From: Betaproteobacteria bacterium
GTDB taxonomy: Bacteria > Pseudomonadota > Gammaproteobacteria > Burkholderiales > Burkholderiaceae
Assembly: GCA_018969885.1 (NCBI GenBank)
Contig: JAGWXN010000232.1
Span: forward strand, 1 to 5,335
Reading direction: 5' to 3'
Length of the DNA stretch: 5,335 nucleotides
In this document: positions 1-5,207 of the stretch, piece after piece
Layout of the letters: every line of letters begins with the position of its first letter
How positions within the stretch are numbered: the first letter of the stretch is position 1
Notes under the pieces: generated by a model
Seen by the model: the letters and a program-made list of their open reading frames with translations, nothing else
What the model was told of the DNA's origin: nothing
Databases searched by the model: none
Made by a program: the position numbers and the translations under genes

Positions 1-120
1 AGTGGCGTCAAACTTCACCGGGTCGTAGTCCATTCCGGAATCCTGAGCGAACAGGCATTCCACCACTGCCTGGGGACGAGGCAGGCTTCCTACATGAGTA
101 ACGGAGAAGGCTTGCGGCAT
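1..120 (-). CDS. MetE-type (cobalamin-independent methionine synthase II family) protein, N-terminal fragment
   Basis: Forty codons are visible before the gene runs off the left edge. The start is ATG at 120-118, with a GGAG Shine-Dalgarno 8 bases upstream. Residues 8-16 read THVGSLPRP, a sequence that typifies short stand-alone proteins homologous to the C-terminal catalytic half of MetE. The full-length enzyme carries a related TIGSFPQT-like motif at the start of that half. Known members transfer methyl or alkyl groups to a zinc-bound thiol. The zinc ligands (His, Cys, Glu, Cys) lie further downstream and are outside the window, so activity cannot be judged. The gene is 25 bases after the cupin stop codon and is probably co-transcribed with lacI and the cupin gene. 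Clusters outside methionine biosynthesis often carry such proteins with unknown acceptors. Family assignment rests on one motif and on position in the reading frame. Confidence 0.7.
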   Translation of the reverse strand, partial: MPQAFSVTHVGSLPRPQAVVECLFAQDSGMDYDPVKFDAT

Positions 121-128
121 TCGGAAAG

Positions 129-132
129 CTCC
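129..132 (-). promoter_or_regulatory. Shine-Dalgarno site of the MetE-like gene
   Basis: The minus strand reads GGAG here, 8 bases before the ATG at 120-118. It supports that start over the in-frame internal ATG at 33-31, which would remove the THVGSLPRP motif. Confidence 0.55.
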
Positions 133-145
133 GTGTGAAAGAAGA

Positions 146-1288
146 TCAGCGCTGCGAGCGGTCGGTAAAACGCTTCAGTGCGACATAGCCGTTCGCATCG
201 TGCGCCCACCCGGCAAGCGCAGCGGATTCGATGACCTCAGGCGCCCAGTCGATACGCTTTCGATGATCCCCCGATGTCAGGAGAAGCGCGCGCACGGTGC
301 CTGTGCCACGGTTGGTCATGCGCCGCCAGACATCACCCGGCAATGCATAGCTGTCCCACGCAGCATCACGCCCCTTCAGACAGCACTGGGTTTGCGCACG
401 GCCACTGTCGATGTCCAGAGCCAGATCGCCCTCCACTGCAATCACCACCTGCTTGTCGGCCAACCGGTGCCGTGCCACCCCGCCACCAGGGGGAATGGCC
501 AACCATTCGATCGACACGCCATGACTGTTGGCGATGGGAGGCGTGGTGTCACGATCTTCGCTGATTCCTTGGCCAATGACCGGTGCAAGCTGCGCACCGC
601 CGCCCGGTAGCGCGCTATCAAGGAGGCCTTGGGTCGACCAGCGAAGCCCCGCACTGCGCACCATTCGGGTAAGCATTTCGGCTTCGCTCCAGTCGCGTAG
701 GGCGGCGATTTCCTGCTGGGTCATGGGCTGGAGCGCCTTCAGGGGCGGCGCGAGCTTCTCCCCCTTGCGTTCGTCGATGATGCGGTAGTCGTCGGTGAGG
801 TGGAGTCCGTTTGCCGCCGCAGCTGCCAGCGTGGTGGGCCCCCAGAGGATGCCGCCGGTATCGTCGCCGCCGAGCGCGGTGAACATGAATCCGTCATCGA
901 TGCCGATATTTCGAAAGCCGCGGTAGATCCAGGTGGGTACGCTCACGATATCGCCTGCGCCGATGCGCACGCTGCGGTGATCGGGGTTGAAGCCCCACAT
1001 GATTTCCCATTCGCCTCGCACGCAGATAAACACCTCGCAGGTGAAGTGCATGTGCGGCGGATTCATCTTGCCGTGGGGCATGGACACACCGCCCACCTGA
1101 AAGCCATGGCGTTCTCGGAGGCTGATAGGCTGATTCGGGTTCTGCGACACGCCGGGCCCGATCAGCGCGTAGTTGTACTTGGGCGAGCACTCCGGAATGC
1201 GGTAGTCAATGAACGCTTCGGTGCTGTAGCGAAGCGAATCAAACGGGATAAAGCGCTGGTCAAGTGCCTGCTGATCGAGGGCGGTCAT
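146..1288 (-). CDS. Two-domain cupin (bicupin) protein, gentisate-dioxygenase-like fold, exact function unknown
   Basis: 380 residues. The ATG at 1288-1286 overlaps the lacI stop in an ATGA junction. An open frame continues upstream to 1498, but that part lies inside lacI and is not coding. The N-terminal cupin shows motif 1 as H79-M-H81-x3-E85-x6-G92, and motif 2 as P118-T-W-I-Y-R123-x3-N127. The PxW pattern recalls gentisate and salicylate dioxygenases, but the expected third metal histidine is Arg123. The C-terminal cupin (about 255-340) is more degenerate: H274, L276 instead of His, Q280 instead of Glu, and again Arg (R322) at the motif 2 histidine position, five residues after P317 and four before N326. 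Ring-cleaving oxygenases of this fold bind Fe(II) with three His. Here a two-His/one-Glu site, a non-enzymatic binding role or another reaction is possible. There is no signal peptide, so it is probably cytoplasmic. It is translated from the lacI mRNA, with no clear ribosome site of its own. Confidence 0.85.
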   Translation of the reverse strand: MTALDQQALDQRFIPFDSLRYSTEAFIDYRIPECSPKYNYALIGPGVSQNPNQPISLRERHGFQVGGVSMPHGKMNPPHMHFTCEVFICVRGEWEIMWGFNPDHRSVRIGAGDIVSVPTWIYRGFRNIGIDDGFMFTALGGDDTGGILWGPTTLAAAAANGLHLTDDYRIIDERKGEKLAPPLKALQPMTQQEIAALRDWSEAEMLTRMVRSAGLRWSTQGLLDSALPGGGAQLAPVIGQGISEDRDTTPPIANSHGVSIEWLAIPPGGGVARHRLADKQVVIAVEGDLALDIDSGRAQTQCCLKGRDAAWDSYALPGDVWRRMTNRGTGTVRALLLTSGDHRKRIDWAPEVIESAALAGWAHDANGYVALKRFTDRSQR

Positions 1289-2379
1289 GATCGGGGATCG
1301 GTAGGTTGGGCGAGACGGTTGGACGAAGCACGGGTACGCATTCGGGTGGTTGCTCGCACGCAGAGTTGACCGCGCACAATAAGCGACTGCGATCGCAACG
1401 CACCGCTTCGAATCTGCTCCAGAAGCAGCGTGACGGTGGCTTCTACCATGGGGGCAACGGGCTGCTCGAAGGTGGTCAGCTGATAAGCAGGCCAGCAAGA
1501 CTGCGGCACATTGTCGAAGCCCACCACCGACACCTCTTCAGGCACCCGCACCGAAAGCTGGTGACGCAGGGTGTCGATGACCGCGAGTGCCATCTGGTCA
1601 CTTGCCGCAAAGACCGCGTCCGGAGCCTTCCGGCGCGAGCGAAACAGCGCCCGGGTTGCCTCGGCGGCCTGGTCGGCGTCATAGCCCCCTACTGCACGCG
1701 CGAACAGGTGCTGTGAGCCCTGAGCAAGACCCTGGATAAAGCCACGTTCACGTTCGAGGTTGGTCGAGGAGTCTTCGCGACCGGCAATAAAGGCGATTCT
1801 CGAATGCCCGCGCTCGAGCAGATGCTGGGCCAGCAGCCGACCACCACGAACATTGTCACCACGCACCGAGCTGACCGCGGGCGAGCCACGGCGTCGCGCC
1901 ATGACCCGATTGAAGAGCACCACCGGGATACCCGCTGCCGTGCAGCGCTGGGCGAGTGCTGACGACAGCGTGACCGCACCCAGCACGATGCCGTCGACCC
2001 GATACTGGAGCATGTTCTCCACCAGTGCATCTGAGTCGGTGTCGTCGGCCACAAACATGAGCAGGTGAAAGCCGTCGGCCTGAAGGCGTCGGCTGAGGTG
2101 CTCGAGCACCGCGGGATAGAAGAGGTTATCGAGTTGCGACACGACCAGCCCGATGATGCGAGACCGCCCGGTGATGAGGCTACGCGCAAGCGCATTGGGC
2201 TCGTAGCCCAGCGCCTGCGCCGCGCGCATGACCTTGGCACGCGTGGCGGCGCCTACGCTCGCGCCAGGCGTGAAGGTGCGGCTAACCGCCGACTGAGACA
2301 CGCCAGCATGACGCGCCACATCAATAGAACTGACCCGATCGCCGGGCAAGGCTGTCTCCGAAGAAGCCACCTCGCACAC
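1285..2379 (-). CDS. LacI/GalR-family transcriptional repressor
   Basis: 364 residues from a GTG start. The helix-turn-helix is at residues 17-36, with the recognition segment GVSQSAVSR at 26-34. The hinge helix PNALARSL lies at 61-68 and is followed by GRSRIIGLVV. The effector-binding, periplasmic-binding-protein-like domain covers about 75-340, with family landmarks DNVRGG (175-180), ERGHSRIAFIAG (189-200), PDAVFAASD (253-261) and VPEEVSVVGFDN (279-290). Length is slightly above the usual 330-350 because of a 15-residue N-terminal tail and a basic C-terminal tail. The start is uncertain: TTG at 2349-2347 (residue 11) has a GGAG 6 bases upstream and would give a more typical N-terminus. The gene overlaps the cupin gene by 4 bases. 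A palindrome just upstream suggests autoregulation. Effectors of this family are often sugars, but members next to aromatic-acid genes exist, so the ligand is unknown. Confidence 0.93.
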   Translation of the reverse strand: MCEVASSETALPGDRVSSIDVARHAGVSQSAVSRTFTPGASVGAATRAKVMRAAQALGYEPNALARSLITGRSRIIGLVVSQLDNLFYPAVLEHLSRRLQADGFHLLMFVADDTDSDALVENMLQYRVDGIVLGAVTLSSALAQRCTAAGIPVVLFNRVMARRRGSPAVSSVRGDNVRGGRLLAQHLLERGHSRIAFIAGREDSSTNLERERGFIQGLAQGSQHLFARAVGGYDADQAAEATRALFRSRRKAPDAVFAASDQMALAVIDTLRHQLSVRVPEEVSVVGFDNVPQSCWPAYQLTTFEQPVAPMVEATVTLLLEQIRSGALRSQSLIVRGQLCVRATTRMRTRASSNRLAQPTDPRS

Positions 2380-2394
2380 CTGACTGCGGGGGGC

Positions 2395-2412
2395 TTTGCA
2401 TAGGTATGCAAA
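2395..2412. promoter_or_regulatory. Probable LacI-family operator (perfect 8-2-8 inverted repeat)
   Basis: TTTGCATA GG TATGCAAA has perfect 8-base arms around a GG centre. The half GTATGC resembles the GTTTGC half of PurR-type LacI-family operators, which have the same 16-18 base span and a central CG. It lies 16 bases before the lacI GTG start and 2 bases after a possible -10 box on the minus strand, where a bound repressor would block initiation. It is AT-rich against GC-rich surroundings. The match to this particular repressor is inferred from position. Confidence 0.65.
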
Positions 2413-2414
2413 AT

Positions 2415-2443
2415 ATTCTGGCAGTAACGCCTACCGTATGCAA
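2415..2443 (-). promoter_or_regulatory. Candidate promoter for lacI-cupin-metE-like unit
   Basis: On the minus strand TTGCAT (2443-2438) and CAGAAT (2420-2415) are separated by 17 bases. They match the sigma-70 consensus at 3 of 6 and 4 of 6 positions. The -35 element overlaps a second copy of the operator half-site (TATGCAA at 2437-2443), which starts 32 bases from the same half of the main palindrome, about three helical turns. The box matches are modest, so the call leans on the position next to the palindrome. Confidence 0.35.
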
Positions 2444-2459
2444 GCCTTACGGCAGCCGC

Positions 2460-2479
2460 CCCCTATCACCGCTCAGGGG
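2460..2479 (-). other. Weak hairpin after the amidohydrolase gene
   Basis: CCCCT (2460-2464) pairs with AGGGG (2475-2479) around a 10-base loop. It starts 2 bases past the amidohydrolase stop. No T-run follows in the leftward direction, so it is not a standard intrinsic terminator. It could slow polymerase or protect the 3' end of the mRNA. Chance occurrence in GC-rich DNA is possible. Confidence 0.2.
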
Positions 2480-2481
2480 CA

Positions 2482-3462
2482 CTACAACTTGAACACCCGC
2501 ATCGCGTTATCCGCTGCGATTGCGCGCCGTTCGCTCTCGGGCAGCGCGTCGAGCCGCGCAGCCGCCACGTCGGCCTCATGCACCCGATGCGGCCAGTCTG
2601 TGCCCAGCATGACCTGGCTCGACCCCGCCACGTCAATCAGGTAGCGAAGAGGGGCCAGGTCATAGGTAATGCTGTCGTAGTAGATGTGTCGCAGATAGTC
2701 GGTGGGCTTACGGCGCATTTCCCGCAGATGATCAAACTCCGCCCGGTCGCCCATCTCGAACCGCCCCACCAGGTAGGGCAGCATGCCACCACCGTGCGAG
2801 GCGATCAGCTTCAGATTCGGGAAGCGGTCAAAGAAGCCATGGAAGATCATCTTCGCGACTGCCAGCGTCGTGTCGTAGGTAAAACCCACCGACCAGAACA
2901 GGTTGTGCGGAATGATGCCCATCTTCTCCGCGCCCAAGGGATCGGTGGGGTGCACCAGCACGGGAAGCCCAAGCGCGTCGATCTCTGCCCAGACTGGCGC
3001 GAAGCACTCATCGGTGAGGCTTTTCCCGGCAATGTTGCCGAGCACCATCACGCCGACTGCACCGTTGGCCACCGTCCGCCGCAGTTCGGCCACCGCAGCC
3101 TGCGGATACTCCCAGGGAAGCGAAGTAAACCAGCGGATCCGATCCGGCCAACGCGACTGCGCAGCCTGCATCGAATCATTGGACTCGCGCGCCGCCAGGG
3201 CGCTGGTGGCCTCGTCGCCCCAATACACATTCGGGCAGGTGAGCGAGACGATCGACAGATCAATGCCATAGCGATCCATCTCGCGAATCCGGAGCTCGTA
3301 ATCAAAGTGCCCGATCTGCGGAATCACCACGGGCGTGGTGCCGCGAAAGATCTCCTGCTTACCGTCTGGCCGGGTCTGAAGATTGAACTCGCCACCGCGC
3401 GATTTCAGCAGTTCCAGCCATTTCTCGGTGAACATGTGCGTGTGAATGTCGATCACGGTCAT
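2482..3462 (-). CDS. ACMSD-type amidohydrolase (amidohydrolase-related metal-dependent decarboxylase/hydrolase)
   Basis: 326 residues, the usual length for the ACMSD group of the amidohydrolase superfamily (Pfam Amidohydro_2). The TIM-barrel metal site is complete: H7-T-H9 at the end of strand 1, H171 in HPTDP, H223 in SHGGG and D289 in GTDWPH. This spacing nearly matches 2-amino-3-carboxymuconate-6-semialdehyde decarboxylase (His9, His11, His177, His228, Asp294 in the Pseudomonas enzyme). Arg234, eleven residues after H223, corresponds to a substrate-carboxylate arginine of ACMSD. The segment at 40-60 that should hold the other substrate arginine differs. Relatives decarboxylate resorcylates, carboxyvanillate or ACMS, or hydrolyse ring-cleavage products, so a cytoplasmic decarboxylase of an aromatic acid or ring-fission product is likely but the substrate is open. 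The start ATG has AGGA 7 bases upstream. The gene is divergent from the crotonase gene. Confidence 0.9.
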   Translation of the reverse strand: MTVIDIHTHMFTEKWLELLKSRGGEFNLQTRPDGKQEIFRGTTPVVIPQIGHFDYELRIREMDRYGIDLSIVSLTCPNVYWGDEATSALAARESNDSMQAAQSRWPDRIRWFTSLPWEYPQAAVAELRRTVANGAVGVMVLGNIAGKSLTDECFAPVWAEIDALGLPVLVHPTDPLGAEKMGIIPHNLFWSVGFTYDTTLAVAKMIFHGFFDRFPNLKLIASHGGGMLPYLVGRFEMGDRAEFDHLREMRRKPTDYLRHIYYDSITYDLAPLRYLIDVAGSSQVMLGTDWPHRVHEADVAAARLDALPESERRAIAADNAMRVFKL

Positions 3463-3469
3463 GATGGGA

Positions 3470-3473
3470 TCCT
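3470..3473 (-). promoter_or_regulatory. Shine-Dalgarno site of the amidohydrolase gene
   Basis: The minus strand reads AGGA here, 7 bases before the ATG at 3462-3460. It supports a start giving MTVIDIHTH, the normal N-terminus of the family, over the open frame that extends up to 3618 without family similarity. Confidence 0.6.
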
Positions 3474-3593
3474 GTTGACGAAGAGACGCGGCCGACCGGG
3501 ACATCCGGGCCCGCGCACGGAACAAAGCCTGCGGCTCTGCTACGATCGGATGTGATTGTCGCCGGGCTGTGCATTCGCGAAAAGTCCCCGTCT

Positions 3594-3623
3594 TTGGCTG
3601 GACCCGGCGCTTCCGCATACGAT
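3594..3623 (+). promoter_or_regulatory. Candidate promoter for the crotonase-lysE unit
   Basis: TTGGCT and TACGAT each match the sigma-70 boxes at 4 of 6 positions with an 18-base spacer. Transcription would begin near 3630, leaving a leader of roughly 45-50 bases before the ATG at 3678. The call rests only on box similarity and position. Confidence 0.25.
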
Positions 3624-3677
3624 CCTGAATCGCCCCATCCCACTCCTGCGACCCTCAACTTGTCAGCGCACCCCACC

Positions 3678-4466
3678 ATGTCCGACGGAACCGTTCACCT
3701 CACGCTTGATTCGGGCATTGCCTGGATCACTTTCGACCGCCCCCAGGCCCGTAACGCCATGACCTGGACCATGTACAACCAGCTTGCAGCGATCTGCGAG
3801 CAACTGAAGACGGACCACACCGTGCGGGTTGCCGTCTTTCGAGGTGCGGGTGGACAGGCCTTCGTCGCGGGTACCGACATCGCACAGTTTCTTGAGTTCG
3901 GAAGCTCGGGCGATGCCGGAGCCGACGGTATCGCCTATGAGCAACAGATCGATCAGACGCTACGCGGTTTTGCCACGCTCCCGATGCCCACGATCGCGGT
4001 CATCGAAGGCTGGGCGGTCGGAGGCGGTCTCGCACTCGCCACCGGCTGCGACTTCAGAATCGCAACACCCTCAGCGAAATTCGGTGTGCCAATCGCCCGC
4101 ACGCTGGGGAACTGCCTCTCGATAGCCAACCTCGCGCGCCTCAAGGATGCCTTCGGCACGCAACGCGTGAAGCGCATGCTGCTGCTCTCCGAAATTCTCG
4201 AGGCGAACGAGGCACTGGCCTGCGGCTATCTGCAGCAGATCGCGCCGGCCGAGGCCATCGAACAGGCTGCCCGCGACCTGGCAGGCAAACTGGCTTCGCT
4301 CGCCCCCATCACGCAGCGCGTCTCCAAGGAGGGGCTGCGCCGAATCGCGGGCGCCAGTCTGCCCGACGACCATGACCTGGTGCGGCTCACGTACGCTAGC
4401 GCCGATTTCCGCGAGGGCGTCGCCGCCTTCGTGGCCAAGCGGCCGCCACAGTGGCGAGGCGAATAG
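3678..4466 (+). CDS. Enoyl-CoA hydratase/isomerase (crotonase) family protein lacking both hydratase glutamates
   Basis: 262 residues, the usual length for a single-domain crotonase. Early residues AWITFDRPQARNAM (15-28) are the classical strand and helix start. The first oxyanion-hole element is FVAGTDI (62-68) and the second is AVGGGLALATGCDFRIA (113-129). A region reading FGVPIARTLGNCLS follows at 135-148. The two acid/base glutamates of enoyl-CoA hydratase (rat Glu144 and Glu164) align with Ala119 and Ile139, so a simple hydratase reaction is unlikely. The fold still predicts binding of an acyl-CoA and stabilisation of a thioester enolate, as in isomerases, hydrolases, lyases or dehalogenases. 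The MSDG start is preferred because homology begins there, although no clear Shine-Dalgarno precedes it. A GTG at 3552 would add 42 unrelated residues. The LysE-type gene follows 36 bases downstream. Confidence 0.9.
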   Translation: MSDGTVHLTLDSGIAWITFDRPQARNAMTWTMYNQLAAICEQLKTDHTVRVAVFRGAGGQAFVAGTDIAQFLEFGSSGDAGADGIAYEQQIDQTLRGFATLPMPTIAVIEGWAVGGGLALATGCDFRIATPSAKFGVPIARTLGNCLSIANLARLKDAFGTQRVKRMLLLSEILEANEALACGYLQQIAPAEAIEQAARDLAGKLASLAPITQRVSKEGLRRIAGASLPDDHDLVRLTYASADFREGVAAFVAKRPPQWRGE

Positions 4467-4502
4467 GGCGAGGCGCACGCAAGCCTGCCCGGGGCTCCCC
4501 TC

Positions 4503-5117
4503 ATGTTCGGCATCACCGATAGCGGTGCCTATGTGCTCGCCGTGATCGTGTTCCTCGCGATCCCTGGCCCGGGGAACCTGGCGCTTCTCACCTCTACTGC
4601 GCAGGGGGGCCTGCGCGGTGGACTGCTCGCGACGCTGGGGGTGATCGCAGGCGACCAGGTGCTGATCTGGGCGGCGGTAGCAGGCATGGCGGCGCTGCTG
4701 TTGGCCATGCCCGTGCTGTTCGGTCTGCTGCAGTGGGCGGGCGCCCTGTACCTGATCTGGCTGGGTGTGCGTCTCATTCGCGCAACCGACGCAGGCGGCG
4801 CGGTCATCAGCATGTCCTCGGGGCGCTATTTCCGACAGTCCCTGCTGATCACGGTGCTGAACCCCAAAGCTATCGTGTTCTACCTCGCCTTCTTTCCGCT
4901 TTTCATCGATCCCCAGCAACATCGGGGACTGCTCACTTTTGCGGTCATGGCGTTCATCGCTGCCTTCCTCACTTTTCTATATGGCCTGATTCTCTGCAGC
5001 GTCGCGATCCGGGTGTCTGCGAGTTGGGGCGGGCGGCCTCGCCTTGGTCGATGGCTGAACCGGCTCGCGGGGCTGGTCATGATCGGCTTTGGACTCCGAA
5101 TGATTCTGGTGCGCTGA
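4503..5117 (+). CDS. LysE/RhtB-family exporter
   Basis: 204 residues, the normal size for this inner-membrane family. Very hydrophobic segments lie at about 8-30, 39-65, 68-93, 112-135, 144-168 and 185-203, consistent with six membrane spans. The family signature PGPGN is at 21-25, and LNPKAIVFYLAFFPLFID at 119-136 is the conserved loop and helix in the middle of these carriers. Members export amino acids or related small polar compounds using the proton gradient. In this setting it may remove an amino acid or amphoteric intermediate or serve as overflow, but substrate cannot be read from sequence. The gene follows the crotonase by 36 bases with no terminator between, so both are probably one transcript. 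No strong Shine-Dalgarno precedes the ATG. Confidence 0.92.
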   Translation: MFGITDSGAYVLAVIVFLAIPGPGNLALLTSTAQGGLRGGLLATLGVIAGDQVLIWAAVAGMAALLLAMPVLFGLLQWAGALYLIWLGVRLIRATDAGGAVISMSSGRYFRQSLLITVLNPKAIVFYLAFFPLFIDPQQHRGLLTFAVMAFIAAFLTFLYGLILCSVAIRVSASWGGRPRLGRWLNRLAGLVMIGFGLRMILVR

Positions 5118-5207
5118 CCGCCTGTCAGTGCCAGGGAGCCATCGCCATGCCGGGCATACGCCTGCCGTGGTTTGCGCGGCGCCCAGGATTTGCTTAGCCT
5201 TTGCATC
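5118..5207 (+). other. Short intergenic region before the FAD monooxygenase gene
   Basis: These 90 bases hold no open frame of note and no convincing terminator. Two small features are visible: the palindrome ATGCC G GGCAT at 5147-5157, and TTTGCAT at 5200-5206 directly before the start codon, which equals 7 of the 8 bases of the arm of the palindrome upstream of lacI. TTGCGC (5172) and TAGCCT (5195), 17 bases apart, are a poor promoter match. The monooxygenase could be read through from the LysE-type gene. Confidence 0.4.

Larger units (their letters stand above)
3463..3677. promoter_or_regulatory. Divergent intergenic region between amidohydrolase and crotonase genes
   Basis: These 215 bases separate the two divergent transcription units and must hold promoters for both. 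Frames open through it in both directions, but their translations show no family features. On the plus strand TTGGCT (3594-3599) and TACGAT (3618-3623), 18 bases apart, make a possible promoter for the crotonase gene. The minus strand has only weak boxes. The 8-base palindrome TTCGCGAA (3574-3581) and the GC-rich repeat CCGGGACATCCGGG (3496-3509) are the only symmetric elements that stand out. No copy of the TTTGCATA operator arm is present here, so the lacI product may not control this region through the same site. Confidence 0.5.

Noticed and set aside
146..1288. Naming the cupin protein gentisate 1,2-dioxygenase
   Set aside because: The third iron ligand is replaced by Arg in both domains, and overall sequence outside the cupin motifs does not look like characterised gentisate dioxygenases.
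1289..1301. Tandem GATCGGG/GATCGG just upstream of the cupin start
   Set aside because: It is a short repeat inside the coding end of lacI, and Shine-Dalgarno pairing is not possible with it. It is probably chance.
1289..1498. Upstream extension of the cupin reading frame by 70 codons
   Set aside because: It lies inside lacI, has no cupin similarity, and the ATG in the ATGA junction gives a normal N-terminus.
2434..2452. Inverted repeat CCGTA...TACGG as a terminator or second operator
   Set aside because: The arms are only 5 bases around a 9-base loop, there is no T-run, and it overlaps the half-site and possible -35. The half-site reading explains the sequence better.
3475..3480. TTGACG as a strong plus-strand -35 box
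   Set aside because: No acceptable -10 box occurs 16-19 bases downstream, and it would lie about 200 bases before the crotonase start.
2578..3555. Long plus-strand open frame (325 codons) opposite the amidohydrolase gene
   Set aside because: It is antisense to a gene with a complete metal-binding motif set. Its translation is rich in Arg, His and Pro with no family motif, as expected from the complement of a GC-rich gene.
3463..3618. Upstream extension of the amidohydrolase reading frame by 52 codons
   Set aside because: The ATG at 3462-3460 has a proper Shine-Dalgarno and gives the usual family N-terminus ending strand 1 in HxH. The extension is basic and resembles nothing.
4071..4922. Long minus-strand open frame (283 codons) opposite the crotonase and LysE-type genes
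   Set aside because: It spans two well-supported genes on the other strand, and its product is a low-complexity Gln/His/Arg-rich sequence without recognisable domains.
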